Positions 39,809 through 50,928 of a DNA stretch of 64,000 nt are shown here, piece by piece. The notes beneath the pieces were generated by a model, which saw only the letters and a program-made list of their open reading frames with translations, ran no database searches and was not told where the DNA came from. Made by a program: the position numbers and the translations under genes. Positions within the stretch are counted from its first letter, which is position 1. Each line of letters starts with the position of its first letter. Location: positions 80,558 to 144,557 of the forward strand of contig CANQNT010000007.1 in assembly GCA_947625255.1 (NCBI GenBank), given 5' to 3'. The stretch comes from an uncultured Acetatifactor sp. Its GTDB lineage: Bacteria; Bacillota; Clostridia; Lachnospirales; Lachnospiraceae.

Positions 39809-40819
39809 TCAGCGATTGGAAAGCTCCACGAATTTGCGCAGCTGTTCCATTGCTTTGCCGCTGTCGATCATTTCCTGGGCCAGCCTCACGCCCGCCTCCA
39901 TGGATTCCGCCTTGCCGGCCACATATAGAGCCGCTGCCGCGTTCAATACCGCAGCATCCCTCTTGGCTCCCTTCTCACCGGAAAGAATTTCCAGAGTGAT
40001 CCGAGCATTTTCCTGAGGGGTTCCGCCAACCAATTCTTCTTTTGCACAGCGCTTCATGCCGAACTGCTCCGGTGTGATCGTATAGGTCGTAAAGGAATCT
40101 CCCTCGAATTCGCAGACCTTGGTGGGCGCGCTCACGGAAATTTCATCCAGCTTATCCTCGCCATACACCACCATGCCTTTCCTCACGCCCAAATTGGACA
40201 ATACCCTGGCCATAGACTCCACCATATCCGCATCATAAACCCCCATCACCTGCAGATTGGCACTGGCAGGATTGGCCAAAGGCCCCAAAATATTGAAAAT
40301 CGTACGGATTCCCAATTCCTTGCGGATCTGTCCCACATATTTCATGGCCGTATGGTACTTCTGGGCAAACAGGAAACAAATGCCAATCTCTTCCAGAATC
40401 TCCTTGCTCTTCTCCGGGGAAACCGTAATGTTCACGCCCAATGCCTCCAGACAATCCGCGGCCCCGGATCGGGAGCTGGCAGCCCGATTCCCGTGCTTTG
40501 CCACAGGGACTCCTGCCGCCGAAATGATCAACGATGCCGTGGTAGAAATATTAAAAGAATTAGAACCGTCTCCTCCGGTACCCACGATTTCAAGTACGTC
40601 AAAATCATGCTCCAAGGGAATGGCGTGCGCCCTCATCTCCTCCGCGGACCCCGTAATCTCATCAATGGTCTCACCTTTCATGCTCAGAGCCGTCAAATAC
40701 GCGCTCTTCTGGATGTCATCCGCCGTCCCGCTCATGATCTCATCCATCACCGCCCTGGACAACTCATAACCAAGATCCTCTCTACGCGCCAGTTTCCTGA
40801 TTGCTTCCTGAATTCTCAT
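39809..40819 (-). CDS. trpD: Anthranilate phosphoribosyltransferase
   Basis: [51 protein letters not shown]. Confidence 0.96.
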   Translation of the reverse strand: MRIQEAIRKLARREDLGYELSRAVMDEIMSGTADDIQKSAYLTALSMKGETIDEITGSAEEMRAHAIPLEHDFDVLEIVGTGGDGSNSFNISTTASLIISAAGVPVAKHGNRAASSRSGAADCLEALGVNITVSPEKSKEILEEIGICFLFAQKYHTAMKYVGQIRKELGIRTIFNILGPLANPASANLQVMGVYDADMVESMARVLSNLGVRKGMVVYGEDKLDEISVSAPTKVCEFEGDSFTTYTITPEQFGMKRCAKEELVGGTPQENARITLEILSGEKGAKRDAAVLNAAAALYVAGKAESMEAGVRLAQEMIDSGKAMEQLRKFVELSNR

Positions 40820-40887
40820 TTCCTTTTCCTCCTGATCTTATCTATTTCATTTTGATTCCTTACTTCTATTGTATCCGTTGTATCTCC

Positions 40888-41451
40888 TCACGCCAGGAAA
40901 TTTCGGATGATTCTTATGCCGCCAGGGGTCAGCACGGATTCCGGGTGGAACTGTACGCCATATACGGGATAATCCCGATGCTCCACCGCCATGACCTCTC
41001 CATCCGCGGTCCTGGCCGTTACCCGCAGCACCTCCGACATCGTTGCCGGATCCGCCGCCAGGGAATGATATCTGGCCACCGGCATGGACTCCTCCATTCC
41101 CCGGAACAACCTGCTCTCCCGGTCCAGATATGCCACGGACTGCTTGCCGTGCATCAGCTCCTTCGCATAAGTGATGGTGGCGCCAAACACCTCGCAGATC
41201 GCCTGATGTCCCAGACAAATGCCCAAAATGGGAATCTTGCCGGCAAAGACACGAATCACGTCCTCACAGATTCCCGCGTCGGCAGGTCTGCCCGGCCCCG
41301 GGGAAAGCAGGATATGGGAGGGCGCCAATTTCTCAATTTCCTCCACACCCAGCTGGTCATTCCGAACCACTTTCAGATCCGGATTCACTTCTCCCACCAA
41401 CTGATATACGTTATAGGAAAAGCTGTCATAATTATCAATCAGCAAAATCAT
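40888..41451 (-). CDS. trpG: Anthranilate synthase component II
   Basis: MILLIDNYDSFSYNVYQLVGE...ILLSPGPGRPADAG...GICLGHQAI. Confidence 0.95.
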   Translation of the reverse strand: MILLIDNYDSFSYNVYQLVGEVNPDLKVVRNDQLGVEEIEKLAPSHILLSPGPGRPADAGICEDVIRVFAGKIPILGICLGHQAICEVFGATITYAKELMHGKQSVAYLDRESRLFRGMEESMPVARYHSLAADPATMSEVLRVTARTADGEVMAVEHRDYPVYGVQFHPESVLTPGGIRIIRNFLA

Positions 41452-42926
41452 CCGTCCAACCCCTCCTCCGCGATCAATAATGCGTTCTTTACCGCGGCAG
41501 CCTTTTGCAGGCATTCCCGATACTCTGATTCCGGCACACTGTCCGCCACGATACCCGCCCCCGATCGGATGAACACTTTTCCATTCTTGGAAAACGCCAG
41601 CCGTATGGCGATACAAGTATCCAGGTTGCCCGTAAAGGACAAGTACCCAATAGCTCCGCCATAAATACCCCGTTTGTTATTCTCGAGTTCATTGATGATT
41701 TCACAGGCCCTGAGCTTGGGAGCCCCCGAAAGGGTTCCCGCCGGCAGGATGGCATCCACCGCGTCCAAGGCATCCCGATCCTCCCGCAGCCGTCCGCTTA
41801 CCGTGGAACCAATGTGCATCACATGGGAAAACCGTTCGATGCTCATGTACTTCTCCACCTTAACGCTTCCGATTTTACTGATTTTGCCGATATCATTCCG
41901 TCCCAGATCCACCAGCATATTGTGTTCGGCCAATTCCTTGGCGTCTTTCAGGAGACCTCGCTCCAATTCCAAATCCTCCTCTTCCGTGGCTCCCCTTGGC
42001 CTGGTTCCTGCCAAAGGAAAGGTATACAGGGATCCATCCTGCAGCTTGACCAGGGTTTCCGGACTGGCCCCGGCGATTTCTCCATCGTTTCCCGAAAAAT
42101 AAAACATATACGGGGATGGATTGGTGGTACGAAGCACCCGATAAACATCCAACAGGCTTCCTTCCATTTCCGCCTCCAGGCGATTGGACAAGACCACTTG
42201 GAAAATATCCCCTTCCCTGATATATTCTTTTCCCCGCATTACCATGCGGCAATATTCCTCTTCCCCGAAAAGAGGCTTCAGTTCCGATTTCATCCGAAAT
42301 CCCTTGTTTTCACACTTCTCGCCCCTGCGAAGCAGCTCAGCCATTTGCTCCAGCTGAAGGGCGGCCTTGTAATAGCTCGTATCCAAATCCTCCGCTTTGG
42401 CGTTTGCGATCAAGACGATTTTTTGTCGATAATGGTCAAACGCGATCACCTTGTCGAACAACATCAGGTCCACATCCTGAAAACCGTCCTGATCCTGCGC
42501 GTCCAGCTTCAGCGTCGGCTCGCTATATTTGATATAATCGTAGGAAAAATAACCTACCAGGCCGCCGGTAAAGGGGGGAAGCTTCTCCACACGGGGACTT
42601 TTGTTTTCCGCCAGCACCTTGCGAATGGTCTCCCTGGGATTCCCCGGGAATTCCCGCTTGGCCAAAGGCGTGGAAATCGTCACCTTGCCATTATAGCAGG
42701 TCACGTCCATCACGGGATCATATCCCAAAAAGGAATACCGTCCCCATCTTTTGTCGGCCTCCGCGCTTTCCAACAAATAAGCATGGCGGCTCACCCTTTT
42801 CAACATCCGCAAAACCTCTACCGCGGTAGTGCCATCCGCGTAGATTTCCGCGGACACCGGAATCACGCCATAACCTTGCGCTGCCAATTCTTTTGCATCT
42901 TCCAGTGTGGGATAAAATGCTTTCAC
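41448..42926 (-). CDS. trpE: Anthranilate synthase component I
   Basis: YMFYFSGNDGEIAGASPETLVKLQDG...LPAGTLSGAPKLRACEIINELE. Confidence 0.96.
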   Translation of the reverse strand: MKAFYPTLEDAKELAAQGYGVIPVSAEIYADGTTAVEVLRMLKRVSRHAYLLESAEADKRWGRYSFLGYDPVMDVTCYNGKVTISTPLAKREFPGNPRETIRKVLAENKSPRVEKLPPFTGGLVGYFSYDYIKYSEPTLKLDAQDQDGFQDVDLMLFDKVIAFDHYRQKIVLIANAKAEDLDTSYYKAALQLEQMAELLRRGEKCENKGFRMKSELKPLFGEEEYCRMVMRGKEYIREGDIFQVVLSNRLEAEMEGSLLDVYRVLRTTNPSPYMFYFSGNDGEIAGASPETLVKLQDGSLYTFPLAGTRPRGATEEEDLELERGLLKDAKELAEHNMLVDLGRNDIGKISKIGSVKVEKYMSIERFSHVMHIGSTVSGRLREDRDALDAVDAILPAGTLSGAPKLRACEIINELENNKRGIYGGAIGYLSFTGNLDTCIAIRLAFSKNGKVFIRSGAGIVADSVPESEYRECLQKAAAVKNALLIAEEGLDG

Positions 42927-42984
42927 CTTTCGCTCTCCTTTCCTTACGGAATCCGTCCTGACCGGTAGGATGCTTTTTCACACA

Positions 42985-43290
42985 CAAAAAATCCCGTCCC
43001 CGACAGATTCCTGTTTCTGTCAAGGACGGGAACTTCATTCATGCTCTGAATCAATCTATCCCGCGGTGCCACCTTGCTTCACGGCCCAGAGCCGTGCACT
43101 TAACGGATACCAACATATCCTCGGCAACTGACGGGTGCCCTCCGTCGTAAAATACTCGGATCACTCCGCATCAACATCCCTGCGGACCTGAATTCCTTTC
43201 CTTACGCCCTCCGTGGTCCATTTAACGGGCTGCGTTCTGTCTGGCTCTCAGCTATCCAAACTCTCTGTAAGTGCACGATCCGTTTTTATC
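42985..43290 (-). promoter_or_regulatory. T-box leader of the trp operon with terminator
   Basis: Minus strand AAGCAAGGTGGCACCGCGGGATA T-box core, terminator TCCCGTCC...GGACGGGA plus T-run, and a TGG-containing AATGGACC upstream. Confidence 0.88.
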
Positions 43291-43375
43291 TCCACATCTT
43301 CGGTTTCCGGCAATATGAATTTTTCTATATTCTACACCCCGTCAGACGCATTTGTCAACTCTTTTTTCAAGCTTT

Positions 43376-43699
43376 TTAAATCTTCTGCATGGAAAAAGAA
43401 AATGAAAATCGATGCTCCTGATCGTCCTCCGGCCACAATATTCCCACGCCGGTTGCCTGGAAATAACCGGAATAATCCACGTCACAAGTAATATCGACTC
43501 CCTCCAGGGAAAAGGAAAAGCTTTCATAGGGAGCATTGGAAATCTTCCGAATGATCTCTTCCACGTCCCCTCCAAAGGGAGTAAATCCCTCTCTCCCCTT
43601 GACAAAGGAAAGGATGGACAGAATCGAAAGCCGTACACGCGACATGACAGCCGCGGTACGGCTTTTTGCAAATGAACTAATATCCGACGACTTATCCAA
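43376..43699 (-). CDS. Hypothetical protein
   Basis: 107 aa ORF abutting ackA; no family recognised. Confidence 0.5.
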   Translation of the reverse strand: MDKSSDISSFAKSRTAAVMSRVRLSILSILSFVKGREGFTPFGGDVEEIIRKISNAPYESFSFSLEGVDITCDVDYSGYFQATGVGILWPEDDQEHRFSFSFSMQKI

Positions 43700-44888
43700 C
43701 CAGTCTCACGGTCTCCCTGGCGATTGCCAGCTCCTCATTGGTGGGAATGACCATTACCTTGGTGGCGGAATCAGGAGTGGTAATCACCAAATCCTCTCCG
43801 CGCTTATGGTTGTTCTCCTCGTCCAGAGTCACGCCCAGATAGCCTAAATATTCGCAAGTAAGCTTGCGTACCAGAGGCGCGTTCTCGCCGATTCCGGCGG
43901 TAAAACAAATCACATCTACGCCGTTCATGGCCGCGGTGTAAGCGCCAATATATTTCGCCACATGATAGCAATAGGTCTTCATGGTACGGATCGCGTTCTC
44001 ATTGCCCGCATTATAACCCGCCTCCAAGTCCCGGAAATCAGAAGAAAGATTGTCGGACAAGCCCAGCACGCCGGACTTCTTGTTCAGGATGGCCATCACG
44101 TCATCAATGCTCTTGTTTTCCTTATGAGCGATAAATTCAATAATGGCAGGATCAATATCACCGGAACGGGTACCCATGATCAGGCCCTCCAACGGAGTCA
44201 GACCCATGGAGGTGTCCACGCACTTGCCGTTTTTGACAGCGGAAACGCTGGCGCCATTGCCCAGGTGGCAAACGATGATTTTCAGGCTCTCATAAGGAAC
44301 GCCGAGCACCTCTGCCGCTCTCTTGGACACATAGGAATGGCTGGTTCCATGGAAGCCATATCTCCTGATCTTGTATTTCTGATAATATTCATAAGGAAGT
44401 CCGTACATATAGGCCTCCTCCGGCATCGTCTGATGGAAAGCGGTATCGAACACGCCCACCATGGGGGTATCCGGCATCAGCTTCTTACAGGCGTTGATTC
44501 CGATCAGGTTGGCGGGATTATGCAGCGGAGCCAGATCATTGCACTCCTCCACTGCCGCCAGAACTTCGTCCGTGATCACCACGGAGCCGGAGAACTTCTC
44601 GCCGCCATGCACCACGCGATGTCCTACCGCTCCAATCTCCGCAAGACTCTTCACCACGCCGGTCTTCTCATTGGTCAGTGCCTCCAGCACCAGGCGAATG
44701 GCGTCCGTATGATCCGCCATGGGAGTCACCGTGGTTTCCTTGTCCCCGCCCGCCGGCGTGTAGGAGATCATACTTCCATCGATTCCGATCCGTTCGCATA
44801 ATCCCTTGGCGATACACTGCTCGGATTCCGAATTGATCAACTGAAACTTCAAAGAAGAACTTCCACAATTGATTACTAAGATATTCAT
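43692..44888 (-). CDS. ackA: Acetate kinase
   Basis: MNILVINCGSSSLKFQLI...VFDTAFHQTMPEEAYMYGLP...RRYGFHGTSHSYV. Confidence 0.97.
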   Translation of the reverse strand: MNILVINCGSSSLKFQLINSESEQCIAKGLCERIGIDGSMISYTPAGGDKETTVTPMADHTDAIRLVLEALTNEKTGVVKSLAEIGAVGHRVVHGGEKFSGSVVITDEVLAAVEECNDLAPLHNPANLIGINACKKLMPDTPMVGVFDTAFHQTMPEEAYMYGLPYEYYQKYKIRRYGFHGTSHSYVSKRAAEVLGVPYESLKIIVCHLGNGASVSAVKNGKCVDTSMGLTPLEGLIMGTRSGDIDPAIIEFIAHKENKSIDDVMAILNKKSGVLGLSDNLSSDFRDLEAGYNAGNENAIRTMKTYCYHVAKYIGAYTAAMNGVDVICFTAGIGENAPLVRKLTCEYLGYLGVTLDEENNHKRGEDLVITTPDSATKVMVIPTNEELAIARETVRLVG

Positions 44889-44975
44889 TTTCTTCCTCAT
44901 TTCCGCACGGCTCCGTGGACTTTTCAGGCTTCGGTCCGAACTCGCCGTGCTCTCTATCCTATCATTTTCTTATTC

Positions 44976-45977
44976 TCATGCCAGCTGTGCCTGCACCGCC
45001 GTAAGCGCTACCACACCCACGATATCCTGCCAGGAACAGCCACGGGACAGATCGTTTACCGGCTTGGCTATTCCCTGCAGCATAGGGCCATAGGCCTCCG
45101 CGCCGCCCAGTCTCTGTACCAGCTTGTATCCAATATTTCCCGCATCCAGATTCGGGAAAATCAGGACATTGGCTCTGCCGCCCACGGGGCTTCCGGGAGC
45201 CTTGGACTTGGCAACACCGGGAACCAACGCCGCGTCAAGCTGCAATTCGCCGTCCAACACCAGATGAGGATACTGCTCCTTGGCAATCCTCGTGGCTTCC
45301 ACCACCTTGTCCACCAGCGCGTGCTTGGCGCTGCCCTTGGTGGAATGGCTCAGCATGGCGATCACGGGCTTCGGACCGACCAGAGCTTTAAAGCTTCTGG
45401 AAGAAGTCTCGGCAATCGCCGCCAGCTCCTCTGCCGTAGGATCCTGATTCAAACCACAGTCCGCGAAAATGAACGCGCCGTCATCTCCCATGTTCTTAAA
45501 CTGCGTATCCATGACAAAGAACGCGCTTACCAGCTTCACGCCGGGAGCGGTTTTTAAAATCTGAAGGGCGGGACGAAGAGTGTCCGCCGTGGCATGACAG
45601 GCGCCGGCCACCATACCGTCCGCGTCGTTGGCCTTGACCATCACAATGCCAAAGGTCAGATTATCCTTTAAAAGAATCTCCCTGGCGGCTTCGGGGGTCA
45701 TGCCTTTCGCCTTTCTGGTCTGATACAGCAGCTCTACATACTCCTCCAGCTTCGGAGTCTCAAGGGGATTGACGATCTTTACACCCGTCAAATCTACTTC
45801 CAGCCAGCCGGCACCGTCCATGATCTTCTCCTCGTTACCGATCATGATCACGTTGGCGATCCCTTCCTCCAGGATCTTCGCGGCCGCGATCAACGTCCTC
45901 TTGTCATTGGACTCCGGCAGCACGATGGTCTTTTTGTCGAGCTTTGCTCTTTCTTTGATTTTGTCAATATAAGACAT
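44976..45977 (-). CDS. pta: Phosphate acetyltransferase
   Basis: [25 protein letters not shown]...[19 protein letters not shown]. Confidence 0.96.
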   Translation of the reverse strand: MSYIDKIKERAKLDKKTIVLPESNDKRTLIAAAKILEEGIANVIMIGNEEKIMDGAGWLEVDLTGVKIVNPLETPKLEEYVELLYQTRKAKGMTPEAAREILLKDNLTFGIVMVKANDADGMVAGACHATADTLRPALQILKTAPGVKLVSAFFVMDTQFKNMGDDGAFIFADCGLNQDPTAEELAAIAETSSRSFKALVGPKPVIAMLSHSTKGSAKHALVDKVVEATRIAKEQYPHLVLDGELQLDAALVPGVAKSKAPGSPVGGRANVLIFPNLDAGNIGYKLVQRLGGAEAYGPMLQGIAKPVNDLSRGCSWQDIVGVVALTAVQAQLA

Positions 45978-46226
45978 GTCCTTCTCCTTTCCCGCGGGTG
46001 GATGATTACAATTTATTGTGCTACACCGCTTATAATTTGTTTCTTTTGGTACTTAACAAACCATCTTTCTTATATTATACTAAATGTAATTCTTTTTCAC
46101 AAGGAGAAAACTTCGGAAATTTGTATATTTTTCGATACATTTATTCATTTTTTTTATATGTTTTTCCGGGATTAAACGAAGATTTTCCATATCACCGCCA
46201 ACAGGACGGAAGAGAAAGGATCTGGC

Positions 46227-47510
46227 ATGAAAGTAAACGGAATCATCGCGGAATACAATCCATTTCATAACGGACACCTGTATCATCTGGAAACCGTCAA
46301 AGAGCGGACGAAAGCCGACTACACCGTAGTTGTCATGAGCGGCAATTTTGTCCAAAGAGGGGCTCCCGCCCTGCTTCCCAAGCACACTCGGGCGGAAATG
46401 GCCTTAAAATGCGGCGCGGACCTGGTGCTGGAGCTTCCGGCCTATTATGCCGCGGGCAGCGCGGAATTCTTTGCCGCCGGGGCCGTTGCTCTCTTGGACC
46501 GGCTCGGCATGGTGGATTTCCTTTGCTTTGGAAGCGAATGCGGGCAGACTCGTCCCCTGATGGAGATTGCCTCCATCCTTGCGGAGGAACCGCCGGAATA
46601 TGGCGCATCGCTTCGCCGACATCTCAAAGAGGGACTGTCCTTTCCCAGGGCAAGAGCCATGGCACTGACTGAACAATGTCCCTCCCTGGCGGACACGGAG
46701 CTTCTCTCCTCTCCCAATAACCTTTTGGGCACAGAATATTGCAAGGCCCTGCTGCGCCGTGGGAGCGGCATCCGGCCTGTCACGATCCGCCGCCTGGGTG
46801 CGGATTATCATCAGGAAGAAACACTTCCCCGCTTTCCGGAGGACCGTCCCAGCGCGCTTTTCCTGCGAAAAGCCATTCTTTCCCACACGGCGCCGGAGTC
46901 TCTGCGCCGCCTGTTGCCTCCAAAGGCATTCTCAGTCCTCAGCCGGGCTCTGGAAGAATATCCGCCCTTGGAAAGCGATGACTTTTCCCTGCCATTATAT
47001 TACAAGCTGTTAACCGATGCTCCAAAGGGTTACCGGCAATATCTGGATGTCAGTTCCGAACTGTCCGAACGCATTCTGGGACATTTGGACCAATTTGAGA
47101 GCTTTGACACATTCTGCGAATCGCTGAAAACCAAAGGCACGACCTATACCCGGATCAGCCGCTGCCTGATTCACATTCTCCTGCAAATGGAAACGGAAAA
47201 ATTCCAGCAATATCAGGCTTTGGATCTTCCCTATGCCCGCGTGCTGGGCCTGCGAAAAAGCGCTTCCCCGCTCCTTTCCGCCATCAAACAAAACACTTCC
47301 ATCCCTTTGATCAGTAAGTCGGCGGATGCGGACAAGCTCCTGGGCCCGGAGGCGCTGGCCATGTTTAGGGAGGATCTCTCGATCAGCCATATTTACAATG
47401 CCGTGGAGGCATACAAGGCAAATACCGGCCGCCACGCTTTTGCCAACCACCCATACACGAAAAGAACGATACGGAACGAATATCGCACGTCGCCCGTCGT
47501 GCTGCCCTGA
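46227..47510 (+). CDS. tmcAL: tRNA(Met) cytidine acetate ligase
   Basis: MKVNGIIAEYNPFHNGHLYHLETVKERTKADYTVVVMSGNFVQRGAPALL. Confidence 0.9.
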   Translation: MKVNGIIAEYNPFHNGHLYHLETVKERTKADYTVVVMSGNFVQRGAPALLPKHTRAEMALKCGADLVLELPAYYAAGSAEFFAAGAVALLDRLGMVDFLCFGSECGQTRPLMEIASILAEEPPEYGASLRRHLKEGLSFPRARAMALTEQCPSLADTELLSSPNNLLGTEYCKALLRRGSGIRPVTIRRLGADYHQEETLPRFPEDRPSALFLRKAILSHTAPESLRRLLPPKAFSVLSRALEEYPPLESDDFSLPLYYKLLTDAPKGYRQYLDVSSELSERILGHLDQFESFDTFCESLKTKGTTYTRISRCLIHILLQMETEKFQQYQALDLPYARVLGLRKSASPLLSAIKQNTSIPLISKSADADKLLGPEALAMFREDLSISHIYNAVEAYKANTGRHAFANHPYTKRTIRNEYRTSPVVLP

Positions 47511-47645
47511 TGCCACGGAAAGGCGTCCCGGACAAAAGGATTTCCGGTTAAACTCAATCCAAGAGCGCGCATCCGGTAATCCACATACAGATAATGCTTC
47601 CCAAAACAATCCACCTGGCAAATATTTTACTTTCATAGGCATTTG

Positions 47646-49010
47646 TTAATTCTTAAAACTGTGAATCGGCGCCGGGATTCTCCCGCCGCGGCTGACAAAC
47701 GCCTCGCAGGAAAAGGGATTAACCCCCATGATGGGAGCGTATCCCAACAAGCCGCCAAACTCCACGGTCTCTCCCACACCCTTTCCGATCACCGGTATGA
47801 TCCGTACCGCCGTGGTTTTCTGGTTCACCATTCCAATGGCCATCTCATCCGCCAAAATGCCGGAAATGGTGCTTGCTTTCGTATCCCCGGGAATGGCGAT
47901 CATATCCAGTCCTACGGAACAGACACAGGTCATGGCCTCCAGCTTCTCCAGGCTCAGCGCGCCGGCCGATACCGCGTCGATCATTCCCTGGTCCTCGCTC
48001 ACTGGGATAAACGCGCCGCTCAGTCCTCCTACAAAAGAGGATGCCATCACGCCGCCTTTTTTCACCTGATCATTCAGAACCGCCAGCGCCGCCGTAGTTC
48101 CCGGCGCACCCGCGTATTCCAGACCCATCTCGCAGAGGATGTCTGCCACGCTGTCCCCGATGGCCGGCGTGGGTGCCAGAGATAAGTCCACGATGCCGAA
48201 AGGCACGTTCAAAAGCTTGGAGGCCTCCTGGGCTACCAGCTGCCCCACACGGGTCACCTTGAACGCGGTCCGCTTAATGGTCTCGCAAAGCACCTCGAAA
48301 TTTTCCCCACGAACCGCTTCCAGAGCCGTTTTCACCACGCCGGGCCCGCTGACGCCCACGTTAATGACCTTGTCGGCCTCGGTCACGCCATGGAACGCTC
48401 CGGCCATGAAAGGATTGTCATCCGGCGCGTTGCAAAAGACCACTAGCTTGGCGCAGCCCAGAGAATCCTCCTCCTTGGTGTATTCCGCGGTCCGCAGGAT
48501 CATCTCGCCCATCAGCTTCACCGCGTCCATATTGATGCCGGTCTTGGTGGAACCTACGTTGACGGAACTGCAGACTCGTTCCGTCGTGGACAATGCCAGA
48601 GGAATGGATCGGATCAAAAGCTCCTCCGCCGGGGTCATCCCCTTGCTTACCAGGGCGGAATAGCCGCCGATGAAGTTCACGCCCACGTCCTTGGCCACAC
48701 GATCCAGCGTGACAGCGATGGAAGCGAAGTCCTCCACGTTTTTGCAGGCCGCTCCTCCCACAAGGGCGACAGGTGTAATGGAAATCCGTTTATTAATAAT
48801 TGGAATCCCAAACTCCCGTGCGATCGCCTCTCCCGTTTTGACCAAATCTTTGGCTGCCTCGTGGATTTTTGCATAAATTTTCTGGTTCAGGCGCTCCAGA
48901 TCTGAATCAATACAATCCAGCAGACTGATTCCCAGCGTGATCGTACGGACATCCAGATGCTCCTTTTCGATCATTTCATTGGTTTCTCTAACTTCAACGG
49001 TATTAATCAT
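47646..49010 (-). CDS. UPF0210/DUF711 (PFL-like family) protein
   Basis: 454 aa; [30 protein letters not shown]...[28 protein letters not shown]. Confidence 0.85.
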   Translation of the reverse strand: MINTVEVRETNEMIEKEHLDVRTITLGISLLDCIDSDLERLNQKIYAKIHEAAKDLVKTGEAIAREFGIPIINKRISITPVALVGGAACKNVEDFASIAVTLDRVAKDVGVNFIGGYSALVSKGMTPAEELLIRSIPLALSTTERVCSSVNVGSTKTGINMDAVKLMGEMILRTAEYTKEEDSLGCAKLVVFCNAPDDNPFMAGAFHGVTEADKVINVGVSGPGVVKTALEAVRGENFEVLCETIKRTAFKVTRVGQLVAQEASKLLNVPFGIVDLSLAPTPAIGDSVADILCEMGLEYAGAPGTTAALAVLNDQVKKGGVMASSFVGGLSGAFIPVSEDQGMIDAVSAGALSLEKLEAMTCVCSVGLDMIAIPGDTKASTISGILADEMAIGMVNQKTTAVRIIPVIGKGVGETVEFGGLLGYAPIMGVNPFSCEAFVSRGGRIPAPIHSFKN

Positions 49011-49021
49011 GTCAGTCTCCC

Positions 49022-49294
49022 TTAAATTCTATGCATTTTGTCAAAAATCTCTTCTTTCTGACACTTGATGATGACACCGATTCCCTCTCCTACCGCCTCC
49101 AGTCCATCGGCCATGTCGCCAAAGGCCAGATCCGCGTTTTTCAGGTCCACGATCATCATCATATTAAAATATTCCTGTACGATGGTCTGGGATATCTCCA
49201 GGATATTAATCTTATGGGCCGCCAAATAAGTGCAGACCGCCGCGATGATACCCACCGTGTCCTTTCCCACCACCGTGATAATTGCTCTTTTCAT
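49022..49294 (-). CDS. ACT domain protein
   Basis: [38 protein letters not shown]; pairs with the DUF711 gene. Confidence 0.9.
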   Translation of the reverse strand: MKRAIITVVGKDTVGIIAAVCTYLAAHKINILEISQTIVQEYFNMMMIVDLKNADLAFGDMADGLEAVGEGIGVIIKCQKEEIFDKMHRI

Positions 49295-49311
49295 GTTCGC
49301 TCTCTCCTTTC

Positions 49312-50112
49312 TCACTCAATGGTGATCACTGGCGAAATCTCATCCCGCCTGGCCACCATCAGACGAAAATCATTGGCATTGTAGGGATTGTCACCCATAG
49401 TGATCTCCATGCGAACCGCCTCATATGCCAGCTCCGGCAGATTGTTTTCCTTGGACAGATGCCCCAAAAGGATGGTCTGCATCTTGTCATGAAGAATGCG
49501 TCCCAGAAGCCTGCCGGAATTTTCATTGGACAAATGCCCTCTGTCCCCCAGAATGCGCCGTTTCAAATAATAGGGATAGGGTCCCGCCTCCAGCATATGT
49601 ACGTCATGATTAGCCTCCAAAAGCACCGCATCAAGACCTTTCAGGCATTCTACCGTATAATCATTGTAAACCCCTAAGTCCGTACAGACGGCGATCCGCT
49701 GCTTTCCATAAGAAACGCGATATGCCACCGGTTCCGCCGCGTCGTGGGAAATCCGCATGGGCGCTATGGTCAAATCCTTGATCGTCAGTTTCCGATCCGG
49801 CTGCGCCTCGTGGAAAAGCGCCTCTTCCAGCTTCCCCAAAGCACCGGTCTTGCGCAGCTCCCGCAAAGTTCCCGGCGTGGCATAAATCGGGATATCGTAC
49901 TTCCGCGCCAACACCCCAAGACCGCTGATATGATCGGCATGCTCATGGGTGATCAGAATCCCGTCGATATCCCGTCCCGTCACGCCAAGCGTCTCCAGTC
50001 CGCTCTCTACCCGCTTCCCGCTGATTCCCACATCCACCAGCAAATGCGTGGCCTCGGACCCTACATAAATACAGTTGCCGCTGCTTCCGCTGGCAATGCT
50101 GCATAATCTCAT
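49312..50112 (-). CDS. MBL-fold hydrolase (YycJ/WalJ-like)
   Basis: MRLCSIASGSSGNCIYVGSEATHLLVDVGIS...ITHEHADHISG. Confidence 0.88.
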   Translation of the reverse strand: MRLCSIASGSSGNCIYVGSEATHLLVDVGISGKRVESGLETLGVTGRDIDGILITHEHADHISGLGVLARKYDIPIYATPGTLRELRKTGALGKLEEALFHEAQPDRKLTIKDLTIAPMRISHDAAEPVAYRVSYGKQRIAVCTDLGVYNDYTVECLKGLDAVLLEANHDVHMLEAGPYPYYLKRRILGDRGHLSNENSGRLLGRILHDKMQTILLGHLSKENNLPELAYEAVRMEITMGDNPYNANDFRLMVARRDEISPVITIE

Positions 50113-50242
50113 TCCAAACCTCCTGCCGGAAGCCCCTCGCGTTCCGGGCCGTCCGGCTTTTCTCCTTTTTCCTCCCAAACGAACTTTCGCTCCGGGAAAG
50201 GGCACAGATGCAAAAAACCGCGATCCCTGTCAGGCAATACGC

Positions 50243-50845
50243 CTATTTGACGTTCCCCTCGCCAAGTCTCTCCCGGATCTGCCTGTAACACTCCTCCAGG
50301 GAGCCGTTGTTTTCCAGGACGAAATCGCACTGTGCCCGGAACATGGCATCCGTAAGCTGGCTCCCCATGATCTGGGCGATTTTCTCGGGCGTATATCCCC
50401 GCGTCTGCTCCAGCCGTTTACGCCGCACTTCCTCGTCCGCGTGAATGTACCACAGTTCATCCACCACATCCTTGTAGCCTGCCTCAATCAAAAGGGCCGC
50501 TTCGATAAAAAAGTACGCCGTCCCGCCGTTTCTTCGGGCCCGTTCCACTCGTTCCAGCAAATAGTCCCGGACCGCTGGATGCACGATCTGATTGACACGC
50601 TCAAGGAGTCCGCTGTCCGCGAAAATACGGGAAGCCATGGCCTTTCGGTCAATCGCTCCATCCGGTCCAAGAACTCCTTCGCCCAACAGCTCCATAAGAC
50701 GCTGGTAACAGGGCTGTCCGGGCCTTTGTACCTCATGGGCCACCTGATCCGCCAGATAAATCTCGCAAGGATAGTGTTCCCCGATATACCGTAAAATCTC
50801 CGATTTCCCAGCGCCCACTCCGCCGGTGATTCCGATCAGCTTCAA
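50243..50845 (-). CDS. coaE: Dephospho-CoA kinase
   Basis: MKLIGITGGVGAGKSEILRYI. Confidence 0.92.
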   Translation of the reverse strand: MKLIGITGGVGAGKSEILRYIGEHYPCEIYLADQVAHEVQRPGQPCYQRLMELLGEGVLGPDGAIDRKAMASRIFADSGLLERVNQIVHPAVRDYLLERVERARRNGGTAYFFIEAALLIEAGYKDVVDELWYIHADEEVRRKRLEQTRGYTPEKIAQIMGSQLTDAMFRAQCDFVLENNGSLEECYRQIRERLGEGNVK

Positions 50846-50928
50846 TCCGACTCTCTCCTTTTGCGCGCGGAACCCTGCCGTTCCGCTTTCCCGGCCTCAG
50901 GCGTGGTTCCTGCGCGAAATTCCAAACA

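Noticed and set aside
41814-42968. 384-aa plus-strand ORF opposite trpE
   Set aside because: Shadow ORF of trpE.
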